Source: Gemmatimonadaceae bacterium
Lineage (GTDB): Bacteria; Gemmatimonadota; Gemmatimonadetes; Gemmatimonadales; Gemmatimonadaceae
Length of the DNA stretch: 41,728 nucleotides
NCBI GenBank assembly: GCA_016741895.1
Contig: JACVCT010000005.1
Coordinates: 1 to 41,728 of the forward strand
Reading direction: 5' to 3'
This document shows positions 30,770 through 39,870 of the stretch, one piece after another; the first letter of the stretch is position 1, and each line of letters begins with the position of its first letter. The notes beneath the pieces are model-generated. The model was not told where the DNA came from. It saw only the letters and a list, made by a program, of their open reading frames with translations, and searched no databases. Made by a program: the position numbers and the translations under genes.

Positions 30770-31699
30770 TCAGGCCTCGACCAGTTCCCGCGCGTAGTCG
30801 CCCGCGTCGAAGGGCGCGAGGTCGCCCACCTGCTCGCCCAGGCCCACAAACTTGATGGGCACATTGAGCGCCTCGTGCACGGCCACCACGATGCCGCCCT
30901 TGGCGGTGCCATCGAGCTTGGTGACCACCACGCCGGTCACGGGCACGGCTGCCGAGAAGGTGCGGGCCTGCGAGAGCGCGTTCTGCCCGATGGTGCCGTC
31001 GAGCACCAGCAGCACCTCGTGCGGTGCGTCGGGGAGTCGCTTCGTGATCACGCGGTGAACCTCGCGCAGCTCGGTCATCAGGTCGTCCCGGGTGTGCAGA
31101 CGACCCGCCGTGTCAACGATGACAACATCGGCGCCGCGGGTGATGCCGGCATCCACGGCATCGAAGGCCACCGAGGCCGGATCGGAGCCGGCCGCCCCAC
31201 CGACAAAGTCCACCTTCGCACGCTCGGCCCACACTCGCAGCTGATCGATGGCGCCGGCACGGAAGGTGTCGGCGGCGCCGAGCAGCACGCGCTTGCCCTC
31301 GCGCTGCAACTGCGCCGACAGCTTGCCGATGAAAGTGGTCTTGCCCGCACCATTGACGCCGATGACGAGCAGCACGGTGGGGCCAGTGGCGGCAAAGTGC
31401 AGCGCGGGATCGGCGTTGCCCGCACGCAGCGCGGCCTCGACACCCTCGGCCAGCGCCTCGCGGAACTGCGTCTCGGTCTTCACCTCACCGCGCTTGTGGC
31501 GACGCTCCACCTCCGCCACCAGCGCCAGTGAGGTGGGCACGCCGAAGTCACTTTCGATGAGCAGGGTTTCCAGCGCTTCCAGCGAACCTTCGTCGACACC
31601 CTTGAACAGCACACCAAGGTCGGTGCGCACCACGTCCTTGAAGCGCTGCCACAGCGAGCGCTTGGGGACGTCATCCTTGGAACGAAACAGTCGGGACAT
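30770..31699 (-). CDS. ftsY: Signal recognition particle receptor FtsY
   Basis: 309 residues. GTPase that docks SRP-bound ribosomes at the inner membrane for co-translational insertion. ATG 31699 (MSRLFRSKDD). A short basic N-terminal segment replaces the long acidic A-domain of E. coli FtsY. NG domain: helical bundle (about 20-100), P-loop GVNGAGKT (114-121), GAADTFRAGA, DTAGR (196-200), TKLDG (260-264) and the closing GLGEQVGDLAPFDA. All GTPase motifs are intact. A CATCGCC/GGCGATG hairpin lies at 31710-31728, just upstream of the start, and might mask translation initiation. The gene is followed by recG after 4 bp. Confidence 0.95.
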   Translation of the reverse strand: MSRLFRSKDDVPKRSLWQRFKDVVRTDLGVLFKGVDEGSLEALETLLIESDFGVPTSLALVAEVERRHKRGEVKTETQFREALAEGVEAALRAGNADPALHFAATGPTVLLVIGVNGAGKTTFIGKLSAQLQREGKRVLLGAADTFRAGAIDQLRVWAERAKVDFVGGAAGSDPASVAFDAVDAGITRGADVVIVDTAGRLHTRDDLMTELREVHRVITKRLPDAPHEVLLVLDGTIGQNALSQARTFSAAVPVTGVVVTKLDGTAKGGIVVAVHEALNVPIKFVGLGEQVGDLAPFDAGDYARELVEA

Positions 31700-31795
31700 G
31701 CGAGTTATCCATCGCCCGGTTGGCGATGACGCCACCGGGACTCAAGTCAACGGGAATCAGAGCGCTTCGCCATCGCTGACCGCTGGCGCTGAGCG

Positions 31796-33736
31796 CTAAC
31801 GCTGGCCGCTGGCGCGTCGCAGCAGCCACTCGGCACAGAGCAACAACAGCGCGGCCACGAAGGGCCAGCTCCTGTCGGCGAGACGCGGGGCATCGCTGCC
31901 GGCCACACCGCGCGCGAGTGGACCGGCCTGCACCGCCGGCGCACGCGGCACCCACTCGCGCGATGCGTTCACCACCAGCACACTGCGCCCGCCGGTCGTC
32001 TCCACGTCATACACGCCAGCGGGCAGCGCGGGTGACTGCGTTTCGAACTCCGTGCCGGAAAAGCGCAGCGTGAGCGAGTCGTTGCCTGCCGGCGCCGCGG
32101 AAGCCGCCGAGGCAGCAGCCGAGGCACCAGCCGCCGAAGCACCAGCCGCCCGGCGCGCCAGGCGTACCGTGACCACGGTGTCTGCCCCGCCCCGGCGCCA
32201 GGCCACGGGTTCGCCCGCACGCAGCACCCCGCCCACCGGCCGCGCCGCGCGCACGTCGCCACGTCCCGCCGACAGCCAGTCGAATATAGCGCCCCACAGG
32301 GCGGCAAAGGCTTCGCGGCTGCGCCCCGCACGCAGGGACCACCCGGCCCAGCCGGAGCCCGACACGAGCACGCTGCGCTGTCCGGCGCTTTCGCGAATGG
32401 CCACCGCCGCCGCGGCCTCGCCGCGCTTGCCCAGCTGCGCGGTGAGCACGGGGGTGCCTTGCCGAACGGGGCCCGCCAGTGTCACGGGTGGCAGCGAATC
32501 GAAGGGCAGCGCGGCGAGCGCCGCCATGAGCGGCGAGTCCGGCGCCCCCGAGACATACCACTCGGGCGTGCGCGTGATCTCGCCGGCGCGGGCCAGCACC
32601 GTGGGCGGCGCCGGAACCCAGAGCGCGCGGGCCAAGGGTGACGCGGAGCCCGCGGCCGCCGGCTTCCACGTGGTGTCGCCATGCACAATGAGCATGCCGG
32701 CCGACGCCGCGCGCGCGCGCACCTCGGCCTCGCTGATGGGTGCCAATGTGCCTTCCACACGCCAGACACCGGGCGCCACACGCAGGTAGGCGCGCGTGGG
32801 CACGTCGAGTGCGCCACGCAGCACCGTCAGCACTTCACGTACATCCAGGTCGGGCGCGGTGGAGACGAACACCGCGCTCGGCCGATCTCCCACGTCCACC
32901 GCGACCGACAGCGTATCGTTGCGCGGCTCCACGTCGCCCGACACGGACACGGCCGCCTGCAGGAGCGCCACGCCCTCACTCGACGACGGGGCGACCACAG
33001 GCAGCGACACACGGGCACTGGCGTGGGGTGCAAGCGCCGGCACGGCCGCATTGCCATAGGGGCGACCATCCACGAGCAGCACCAGGGTGCCGCCGCCAGT
33101 GGCCAGCGGACCGGCCGTCAGCGTGATGCGCACTTCGCTCGAGTCGCCGGTGGTCCAGGCTGTCGGGCCCGAAAACTCAGCCACCGCCACATCCGGACGC
33201 GGTGTACTGGGCCAGCGCACGGCGCGCGAACCCGGAGGCGCCTCGGCCAGGGCCTCGGCGTCGTCCACCTCGCCGTCGGTGAACAGCACGAGGCTGCGTC
33301 CCAGCGCGGCGGCGCGGTCCACCGCGGGCCGCACGCGGGAGGCCGCATCATCGGGCAACCAGCCGCCAACCTCGTCGGCGGTGGCATCACGCAGCGAATC
33401 CCCGATGGCCACGAGCGGCGCGTCGGAGGGGAAGCGCGCGAGCGAGTCCTGCAGCAGCGTGCGCCAGGCGCGCGCCATGCTGCTGTCGTCGCCGGCCGCG
33501 CGACGGGCCGACGCCGAGCGGTCGATGGCGATGAGGGGCTGACGCGGCGTAGCGCGACCGGCGGCGGCCCCGAAGAGCATGGCCGCCACGAGCGTGACGG
33601 CAGCAGCGCGCAGGGCGGCCAGCAGCCAGCGCCGCAGTCCCGCCGCTTCACCCGAAGGCGATGGGCCACGACCGTACGCCAGCCAAGCGGCCAGGGCACC
33701 CAGTGCCAGCGCCGCCGCCCAGGGAATCAACAGCAC
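31796..33736 (-). CDS. von Willebrand A-like membrane protein of unknown function
   Basis: 646 residues. Two N-terminal hydrophobic segments (about 1-20 and 38-60), then a vWA-like domain. The metal-site signature DXSXS is seen as DRSAS (72-76) and the TDGE motif at 153-156. The central part looks like Ig-like and glutamine-amidotransferase-like folds (DVAVAEFSGPTAW..., GNAAVPALAPHASARVSLPV). A low-complexity Ala/Ser stretch (ASAAGASAAASAASAA) precedes a C-terminal strand-rich piece and a last membrane helix (about 625-640). It resembles BatA/aerotolerance-type or other membrane vWA proteins, but the exact family is unsure. The start is GTG 33736 without a clear Shine-Dalgarno sequence. ftsY lies 97 bp downstream. 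Confidence 0.65.
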   Translation of the reverse strand: MLLIPWAAALALGALAAWLAYGRGPSPSGEAAGLRRWLLAALRAAAVTLVAAMLFGAAAGRATPRQPLIAIDRSASARRAAGDDSSMARAWRTLLQDSLARFPSDAPLVAIGDSLRDATADEVGGWLPDDAASRVRPAVDRAAALGRSLVLFTDGEVDDAEALAEAPPGSRAVRWPSTPRPDVAVAEFSGPTAWTTGDSSEVRITLTAGPLATGGGTLVLLVDGRPYGNAAVPALAPHASARVSLPVVAPSSSEGVALLQAAVSVSGDVEPRNDTLSVAVDVGDRPSAVFVSTAPDLDVREVLTVLRGALDVPTRAYLRVAPGVWRVEGTLAPISEAEVRARAASAGMLIVHGDTTWKPAAAGSASPLARALWVPAPPTVLARAGEITRTPEWYVSGAPDSPLMAALAALPFDSLPPVTLAGPVRQGTPVLTAQLGKRGEAAAAVAIRESAGQRSVLVSGSGWAGWSLRAGRSREAFAALWGAIFDWLSAGRGDVRAARPVGGVLRAGEPVAWRRGGADTVVTVRLARRAAGASAAGASAAASAASAAPAGNDSLTLRFSGTEFETQSPALPAGVYDVETTGGRSVLVVNASREWVPRAPAVQAGPLARGVAGSDAPRLADRSWPFVAALLLLCAEWLLRRASGQR

Positions 33737-33769
33737 ATGCGTCTCAGGTTCGGTTCAGGGAGAAACGGG

Positions 33770-33803
33770 GACGGGGCAGAAGAACGAATTCTCCTGCCCC
33801 GTC
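33770..33803 (-). terminator. Hairpin after the M23 gene
   Basis: GACGGGGCAG pairs with CTGCCCCGTC (10 bp), then one mismatch, then AGAA/TTCT around a CGAA loop. It is in the 130-bp gap between the M23 stop and the vWA start, probably ending the ftsZ-M23 transcript. Confidence 0.6.
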
Positions 33804-33866
33804 ATTCCGGTGCGCGGGCGCGAGATCGCGCTCACGCCACGATTACGCAGCACGGGCGGGCGACGC

Positions 33867-35135
33867 TCAATCGCCTCCGATGCGCACGGGCACGGGGCGG
33901 TCGGCCACGAGGCCCAGCGGCGCGTCGAGCTGCGCAAAGATGCGCGACTTGAGGGCGGCGAACGCCGAGCGGTGTTTGGCCTCGAGCGGCTCACCGGCCA
34001 CGTTGCGCAGGGCAACGCGCGGGTCGCGGTGCACGCCGTTGACCAGCACCTCGAAGTGCAGATGCGGCGCGGTGGACAGTCCGGTTGAGCCCACCTTGCC
34101 GATGGTCTGCGCGATATTGACGGTGCTGCCCGACCTCACGTTGATGGCATCGAGATGGCCATAGCGCGTGACCATGCCGTTGGCGTGGCGGATTTCGATG
34201 GTCTTGCCATAGCCACCCTTCCATCCGGCGAAGATGACACGGCCATTGCCGAGGGCCCGCACGGGGGTGCCACGGGACGCGGCGTAATCCATGCCGGAAT
34301 GCCGACGCAGGGTGCCGAGAATGGGATGACGCCGCATGCCAAACACGGAGCTGATGCGACGGAACTCGAGCGGCGCGCGCAGGAAGGCGGCGCGCATGGA
34401 CTTGCCCTCGCCGTCGAAGTAGGACACGCGTGTGCCCTGGGCAAAGCGCAGCGTTTCGACGGGCTTGCCCGATATGGTGAGGCGGGCGGCGATGATCGCG
34501 CCGGGACGCACGAGGCCGTTGGGGGCCCGCTGCCGTTCGACCAGCACCCGCACGGAGTCGCCCTTCTGCAGGTCGCGGCTCAGATCGACGCGGTACTCGA
34601 GTACGTCAGCCAGCGCGTAGGCCAGCTCGGTGCGCTGGCGTTCGGGAAAATCCTGCGCGCCGGCGGCAATGGCTCCGGTGAGCGTGGACTGCACTTCGCC
34701 ACCCACCACCACCGTGTCGGTGGTCCAGGGCAGCAGCTCCTCGCGTTCCACCCAGGTCTGGGCGGAGCGCGTGAAGCGGATGACGCGGTCAATGGCCAGC
34801 TGGAGCGTGAACTCGGACGCGCCGGAGTCGGGACTGACCTTGGCGGTAATGGGCGTGCCGGCACGCACGCGACGCGGATCGAGGGCCGACGCCACACGGA
34901 GGGCTTCGGCGGCCTCCTCGGGATCGAGGCCGGCGCGGGTGAGCGCCACGGTGAGCGGTTCGCCCTTCCGGATGGTGTCCACGTGGGTGCGCCAACGCGG
35001 GGCCGCGGAAAGGCGAGGCCCTGCTTCCAGCACGCTGGCAGCAGGGCGCTCCTTCACCGGACGACCAATCGCGACGGCGGCTGCTCCGATGCCCAGGCAA
35101 CCAGCAGCGACGAGCAGCGCGCGCGAGGTGGTCAA
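33867..35135 (-). CDS. M23-family (LytM-type) peptidoglycan endopeptidase, coupled to ftsZ
   Basis: 422 residues. An N-terminal hydrophobic segment (about 3-24) suggests a signal anchor or signal peptide into the periplasm. The middle (about 50-250) includes LysM/OapA-like regions: [17 protein letters not shown]... and [13 protein letters not shown]. The catalytic M23 domain has [20 protein letters not shown] with zinc ligands His279 and Asp283, and HLHFEV with His358 and His360. All are intact, so an active endopeptidase is expected. The start is TTG 35135, overlapping the ftsZ stop by 4 bp (TTGA). GGAGA lies 8 nt upstream, inside ftsZ. A TTG start this close to ftsZ suggests low, coupled translation. 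Confidence 0.92.
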   Translation of the reverse strand: MTTSRALLVAAGCLGIGAAAVAIGRPVKERPAASVLEAGPRLSAAPRWRTHVDTIRKGEPLTVALTRAGLDPEEAAEALRVASALDPRRVRAGTPITAKVSPDSGASEFTLQLAIDRVIRFTRSAQTWVEREELLPWTTDTVVVGGEVQSTLTGAIAAGAQDFPERQRTELAYALADVLEYRVDLSRDLQKGDSVRVLVERQRAPNGLVRPGAIIAARLTISGKPVETLRFAQGTRVSYFDGEGKSMRAAFLRAPLEFRRISSVFGMRRHPILGTLRRHSGMDYAASRGTPVRALGNGRVIFAGWKGGYGKTIEIRHANGMVTRYGHLDAINVRSGSTVNIAQTIGKVGSTGLSTAPHLHFEVLVNGVHRDPRVALRNVAGEPLEAKHRSAFAALKSRIFAQLDAPLGLVADRPVPVRIGGD

Positions 35136-36385
35136 TCCATCTGTCTCCGAATGAACGTGGGGATCTCCATGTCGTCCAGTTCAGCACTGGCGGACGTGGT
35201 CGAAGGCGGGACACGCGGAGGCCGCGGCGGCTCGCCCGTAAACTGGGGACGAGCAGAGGTGACCGGAGGTCTCGGAGCCGTCCGGTTTGGCGCCGGGAAC
35301 GGCAGCACCGAGCCCTGACGGGCCGCAGCGACCTGAGCTTCGGAAGATGCGGCCTGGGTGCTGCGGGGGGAAGGGGCAAAGGGCGAAGTGGCCGTCGCCT
35401 GGGCCGAGGCGCTTCCCTGCTGGACGTAGCGATCGAAGCCGGTGGCGATGACCGTGACCCGGATTTCGCCCATCATGGCGGGCTCATGCACAGCGCCGAA
35501 GATGATTTCGGCCTCGTCGCCCACGGCATCGTGCACGATGTCGTTGATCTGGTGCACTTCGCCGAGCGTGAGGTCCTCGCCACCGGTGATGTTGACCAGC
35601 ACGCCGGTGGCGCCGGAGATGGACACGTTGTCGAGCAGCGGCGAGGCGATGGCCTGCTGGGCCGCCTCGGAGGCGCGGTTCTCACCGCGGCCAATGCCCG
35701 TGCCCATGAGGGCCGAGCCGCCGTTCTGCATGACCGTGCGCACGTCGGCAAAGTCGACGTTGACGAGACCCGTCTCGGAGATGAGCACGGAGATGCCCTG
35801 CGTGGCGTGCAGCAGCACTTCGTCGGCCTTCTTGAGGGCCTCGTGGAAGGGAATGCCCTTGCCCACCACCGCGAGCAGTCGCTCGTTGGGCACGATGATC
35901 ATCGTGTCCACGTGCTTGCGCATCTCGTTGATGCCTTCCTCGGCCTGACGCATGCGCTTGCGGCCTTCGAAGAGGAAGGGCCGGGTGACGATGCCCACGG
36001 TGAGCGCGCCGGCTTCACGCGCCAGCTGACAGATGACCGGGGCGGCGCCGGTGCCGGTGCCGCCACCCATGCCGCAGGTGACGAACACGAGGTCGGCGTT
36101 GCCGAGCACGCGCTTGGTGTCTTCGCGGTTTTCTTCGATGGCCTGCCGCCCGATTTCAGGGCGGGCGCCGGCACCAAGACCGCGGGTGAGCTTCTTGCCG
36201 ATCTGGATCTTGACGTCGGCCTTGGAGTTCATGAGCGCCTGCGCGTCGGTGTTCACCGAAATGAACTCGACGCCCTCGAGGTGTTCCTCGATCATGCGGT
36301 TGACGGCGTTGCCGCCACCGCCACCCACACCCACGACCTTCATGCGGGCGTTCTGGGCGGCGCTCTCTTCGAACTCGAAGGTCAT
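35132..36385 (-). CDS. ftsZ: Cell division protein FtsZ
   Basis: 417 residues from ATG 36385, chosen because GGAG lies 9 nt upstream; ATG 36400 would add five residues without a Shine-Dalgarno sequence. Tubulin-like GTPase that forms the division ring. GTP-binding features: [23 protein letters not shown] and the G-box GGGTGTG (107-113). The T7 loop is NVDFAD (209-214). The proline-rich linker (about 325-400) leads to the conserved tail [13 protein letters not shown], which binds FtsA/ZipA-type partners. No ftsA, ftsQ or mur genes are adjacent; the upstream neighbour is an unrelated M14 peptidase. The downstream M23 gene overlaps by 4 bp. Confidence 0.97.
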   Translation of the reverse strand: MTFEFEESAAQNARMKVVGVGGGGGNAVNRMIEEHLEGVEFISVNTDAQALMNSKADVKIQIGKKLTRGLGAGARPEIGRQAIEENREDTKRVLGNADLVFVTCGMGGGTGTGAAPVICQLAREAGALTVGIVTRPFLFEGRKRMRQAEEGINEMRKHVDTMIIVPNERLLAVVGKGIPFHEALKKADEVLLHATQGISVLISETGLVNVDFADVRTVMQNGGSALMGTGIGRGENRASEAAQQAIASPLLDNVSISGATGVLVNITGGEDLTLGEVHQINDIVHDAVGDEAEIIFGAVHEPAMMGEIRVTVIATGFDRYVQQGSASAQATATSPFAPSPRSTQAASSEAQVAAARQGSVLPFPAPNRTAPRPPVTSARPQFTGEPPRPPRVPPSTTSASAELDDMEIPTFIRRQMD

Positions 36386-36690
36386 GCGGGGGAGCTCCAT
36401 ACGGGGCTATTCGGGGCACAGGGTGGAGGGGCCGCGCGTGGGGGGCGATGTCACGCGTGGTTGTCGGCATGCGGCGAGCTCCCCCGGCATTGGGGGACCG
36501 CGCTTGTCGACGATGTGCAAATGTGGACGGAGCTGCGGGGACATCCGATTCTCCCCTAGAATACACATCCGGCGAGTTCGCGCAACCCGTGATTTTTTCA
36601 CAACTTGGGGCGCGTCAGCAGGGCTGCGCGGAGGGCTCGTGTTATCCACATCGGACCGCAGCTGCGCGGGTTCGTGATACCGCTCAAGCG
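36386..36690 (-). other. Long leader and control region of ftsZ
   Basis: No gene is seen here. From the ftsZ start outward it holds GGAG, a hairpin of TCCCCC/GGGGGA with a 6-nt loop (36480-36497), a possible promoter (36558-36585) and GTGA-TTTTT-TCAC, a small AT-rich inverted repeat (about 36589-36602). The leader would be about 170 nt if that promoter is used. Sequence alone does not show how it is regulated. Confidence 0.45.
36558..36585 (-). promoter_or_regulatory. ftsZ: Possible sigma70-type promoter for ftsZ
   Basis: On the minus strand, TTGCGC (-35-like, 36580-36585) is followed after 16 bp by TATTCT (-10-like, 36558-36563). Both hexamers deviate from consensus and the spacing is slightly short. 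It lies in an AT-richer patch and points at ftsZ. Confidence 0.3.
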
Positions 36691-36728
36691 AGAACCCACG
36701 ACCGCCATGTTGGCTGGTCGTGGGTTCT
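36691..36728 (-). terminator. Hairpin terminator after the M14 peptidase gene
   Basis: AGAACCCACGACC (36691-36703) and GGTCGTGGGTTCT (36716-36728) form a perfect 13-bp stem; GCCA/TGGC extend it inside with one bulged T and a 3-nt loop. It lies 36 bp past the M14 stop codon. No clear T-tract, but the stem is long. Confidence 0.75.
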
Positions 36729-36764
36729 GGAGCCGGTCCGGTGGACCGTGGGACCTGCAGGACC

Positions 36765-39629
36765 TCAGTCCATCGCCGTCGCTGGCTTCTTGGGCTGCGG
36801 GGCCACCACGTCGTTCCAGTTCACCAGGCTGTTGAAGACCATGTTGAACTCGCCGTGGTTCTGCCAGCGGTAAATGGGATTGTTGGCGAACAGAATCACG
36901 CGGCCCCTGCCCTTCACCGCCTCCGGCACGTCCACCACGAAAGGCCGGTTCCTGAGCGAGTCGGCGCCCGTCATGAGCCCCGAGAGCACCGCCTTGTCGC
37001 CGCCCACGTAACGCGCCACCACGTTGCCTTCGTCGGCAATGCCCACCTTGAACGGCGTGCCGCCCACGTACTTCACGGGAATGGTGGTCTTGCCGTAGCC
37101 ATACATGGCCGGGTGCTCCGGACGCACGATCTCCGCTTCCACCAGCGGACGCTGCGCCGTGAGGCCCGGCACCGGCGTCTTGTCCACCGTGCGCACCCAG
37201 CCGAACTCGATGGGCATGCGCGCGCTCTCGCCAATGGCGATGAGCGTGCCGCCCTGCTCGATGAAGCTCTGGAACGCGTCCACGCCTTCCTGACCGAAGC
37301 CGCCCGTGATGTCCTCGGTCTCACCATACATGCCGAGGAACTTGTACTTGGGATCCTTCTTGTAGGGCACCGGACGCGACGCGGGCTTGGCCATGATGGT
37401 GGCCTTGCTCAGGTTCTGCTCGGCCACGAGGATGACGTCGTAGTCGCGGCGCAGATTGCCCTTGACCAGACGCTCCTTGTAAATGAGGTCGAAGGGCACC
37501 TTGAACTCGTCGAACGTGAGGCGATACCAGCCCAGGCTCTGCGTACCCGACCACTGCGAGTAGATGGCGATGCGCGGCACGTCGGCATTGTGCGTGGCCA
37601 CCTTGGGCGTGGCCGGCAGCATGGCCGCCGTGAGGCCGAGCGAGTCCACCAGCTTGCGCACGGCGTTGGCGTGCTTGCCGTCGATGATGAACGAGCCCGC
37701 GGGATACGTGGTGTCGCCCGCCTGGAAGCTGGCCTCGGCCACCTGCATGGGCACGTTGCGCAGCAGATAGCGCAGCGTGACCATGTGGTTGCTGCCAAGG
37801 TGCGCCACGGCAATGGCCGCGCTGCCCGTGCCCGTCACCTTGCCCTTGGGCACAACCTTGTCCACCAGCGTGGTGGGCGCCTTGAGCAGCGTGGAGTCCG
37901 CCACTTCCACCACGTCCACGCCGAAGGCGTAGCCCATGCTCCAGCCGCTGTCGTCGTAGGTGGAGAGACGCGCGTCGGGATACTGCTGCTTCTCCAGCAG
38001 GTTCTTGGCGAGTCGGCCGTAGGGCTGATCGCGCTTGATGACGTAGGAGCCCGCGGGATAGGTGACGTTGCCGACCTTGACCGGCGCGTTGGCCACCCCC
38101 ACTTCGATGCGCTGAATGCGCAGCACGTTCACCAGCTCCGCCACCTTGGTCATGTCACGCTGCAGCGGAATGACGTAGCCGTACGGCGCAGTGGTTTTGC
38201 CATGCTCGATGCTGTTGCGCGTCTTCATGTAGAAGTTTTCGAGCACGGTCTTGGGGAACATGCTCGCGAGCTGCAGCGCCGACAGCACACCGGTCTGCAT
38301 GTAGTTGGCGTTGGAACGACGCGTGAACGTGGCGACGTCGTTGAAGCCAATGGGATTGCCGCGATACCACTCACGATCCTGCGCACCGCCGCGGCCCGTG
38401 GGTACGTTGCCGCCGCGTCCGCCGCCACCACCGCCACCGGCGGCGGCTGCCGTGGTGGGACCCGGACGCTGCGCCGCGGCCATGGCCGCGCTGTCGAGAT
38501 CACGACCCGACTGCGTCTCGTACATCTTCATGAGGCCGTTGTGGTTGTACGCCACCGAGCCCAGGTAGCCGGGGCTCCAGCCGTCCATGAAGGCGTGCGT
38601 GTACACACCGGGCATGCCCCACTTGGTCATCTGCGCCATTTCCCAGTTGCCAAACCACGGCAGCTCGGCAAACAGAATGGGATCGAGATTGGGATTCTGC
38701 GGCGGGCCACCCGTGTAGGTGTAGAGCAGCGGCAGCGACTCATGCAGGTCGTGCATGATGGGCGGGAAGGCCGTGAAATACCAATCGATGATCGCGCGCA
38801 TCTGCATCAGCTTGATGTTGATGTCGCGATTGTTGTCGTGGTACACGTACTTGCCCCAGTAGGGCACGGCGCCCGCGGGCGCACGTCCCGCCGCCGAGGT
38901 GGTATCGCCCGGACGGGCGGCAAAGAGCTCCTGGTTGCGCAGGAACCAGTCCACGTTGCGGTCACGCCCATCGGCGTCGGCTGCCGGCGTGATGGACACA
39001 TAGAGCTGGTCGCGGATCTGGCTCACGATCGGCGACGTTTCCGTGGCCAGGCGGTAGGCCAGCTCCATCAGCATTTCCGACGGGCCCGTTTCACCGCTGT
39101 GCAGACCACCCATGAGGTGGTAGTGCGGCTTCGTGTCGGCCAGCAGCGCCTTGACCTCGGCCTCGCTCAGGCCACGCGGGTCGGCGATCCTGGCGAGGTT
39201 CTTCTTGTTCTGCTCGAGACGCGCGAAGTTGGCTTCACTGGCGATCCACACCACCACCAGCTCACGGCCTTCGTCGGAGCGACCAATGGTCTCCACGCGC
39301 ACCCGCGGGGTGGCCGCCGCCAGAGCGCGATAGTAGCCCAGCTGCTTCTCGTAGTACGTGAGAATTCGCGGTGCGCCCACGTGATAGCCCAGGAAATCGC
39401 GCGGCGTGGGAATGCCGGGCACGACGGGCAGGTGATCGACGAGGGGGCTGATGTGCTTCCTGTTGGCCAGCCACTCCTTCTGCGCCTGCTCGAAGGTGGG
39501 ATCCTGCTTCTGATTGGGATCGCGGGTATCGAGCGAGGTCTGCTGGGCCGAAAGCCCCAGCGGCAGGGCCAACAGCGGGGCACAGAGCAGCGCCGAGAGG
39601 GAACGGCGAATGCGTCCGACGTGAGACAC
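36765..39629 (-). CDS. Secreted M14-family zinc carboxypeptidase with an extra C-terminal domain
   Basis: About 954 residues. I prefer GTG 39629: GGAG is 6 nt upstream and it opens directly onto a signal peptide (VGRIRRS, hydrophobic core, LGLSAQQ). ATG 39659 adds ten residues. The M14 domain (about 80-430) shows HLMGGLHSGETGPSEM with zinc ligands His177 and Glu180, DRNVDWFLRNQE, YHDNNRDINIK and PPIMHDLHESLPLLYTYTG. A Gly-rich insert (AAAAGGGGGGGRGGN) follows. A later region (IAIYSQWSGTQSLGWYRLTFDEF, YDVILVAEQ, QEGVDAFQSFIEQGGTLIAIGESARMP) looks like a class I glutamine-amidotransferase-type fold. Likely digests extracellular or periplasmic peptides; substrate unknown. Confidence 0.88.
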   Translation of the reverse strand: MSHVGRIRRSLSALLCAPLLALPLGLSAQQTSLDTRDPNQKQDPTFEQAQKEWLANRKHISPLVDHLPVVPGIPTPRDFLGYHVGAPRILTYYEKQLGYYRALAAATPRVRVETIGRSDEGRELVVVWIASEANFARLEQNKKNLARIADPRGLSEAEVKALLADTKPHYHLMGGLHSGETGPSEMLMELAYRLATETSPIVSQIRDQLYVSITPAADADGRDRNVDWFLRNQELFAARPGDTTSAAGRAPAGAVPYWGKYVYHDNNRDINIKLMQMRAIIDWYFTAFPPIMHDLHESLPLLYTYTGGPPQNPNLDPILFAELPWFGNWEMAQMTKWGMPGVYTHAFMDGWSPGYLGSVAYNHNGLMKMYETQSGRDLDSAAMAAAQRPGPTTAAAAGGGGGGGRGGNVPTGRGGAQDREWYRGNPIGFNDVATFTRRSNANYMQTGVLSALQLASMFPKTVLENFYMKTRNSIEHGKTTAPYGYVIPLQRDMTKVAELVNVLRIQRIEVGVANAPVKVGNVTYPAGSYVIKRDQPYGRLAKNLLEKQQYPDARLSTYDDSGWSMGYAFGVDVVEVADSTLLKAPTTLVDKVVPKGKVTGTGSAAIAVAHLGSNHMVTLRYLLRNVPMQVAEASFQAGDTTYPAGSFIIDGKHANAVRKLVDSLGLTAAMLPATPKVATHNADVPRIAIYSQWSGTQSLGWYRLTFDEFKVPFDLIYKERLVKGNLRRDYDVILVAEQNLSKATIMAKPASRPVPYKKDPKYKFLGMYGETEDITGGFGQEGVDAFQSFIEQGGTLIAIGESARMPIEFGWVRTVDKTPVPGLTAQRPLVEAEIVRPEHPAMYGYGKTTIPVKYVGGTPFKVGIADEGNVVARYVGGDKAVLSGLMTGADSLRNRPFVVDVPEAVKGRGRVILFANNPIYRWQNHGEFNMVFNSLVNWNDVVAPQPKKPATAMD

Positions 39630-39820
39630 GAAGCACTCCGGGGAGCAGCGGGGAGACATGCGGGAACCTGTCGATTCTACGCAGTGGTCGGTGCCGTCGT
39701 TAGGTGGCTCTGGTCCCACCTGGCTGCCGGTGGCCACGCGCTGGCGCGCATGCCGGCAGTTTGCAGGACTCTGACATTCGGACCTCCCGACTTCTGGCAT
39801 CTCGCCCCCAATTTGTCCGG

Positions 39821-39850
39821 AGACCTGCCGGCCTGATCGACGGCAGGTCT
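39821..39850. promoter_or_regulatory. Perfect 10-bp inverted repeat before the sensor kinase gene
   Basis: AGACCTGCCG and CGGCAGGTCT flank a 10-nt spacer (GCCTGATCGA). It ends 20 bp before the kinase start codon, just upstream of GGAGA. It could be an operator for the two-component pair or a leader hairpin. No T-tract, so a standard terminator is unlikely. Confidence 0.4.
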
Positions 39851-39870
39851 GTCACTCACCGGAGACCGCG

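Noticed and set aside
39660-39780. TAGAAT (minus strand, 39674-39679) as a -10 box for the M14 gene
   Set aside because: No acceptable -35 hexamer at 16-18 bp; it could be chance in this base composition.
36720-39836. A 1038-residue open frame on the plus strand opposite the M14 gene
   Set aside because: It lies antisense to a well-supported peptidase, is rich in His/Arg/Gly as expected from GC-rich reverse frames, and has no recognisable motif or Shine-Dalgarno sequence.
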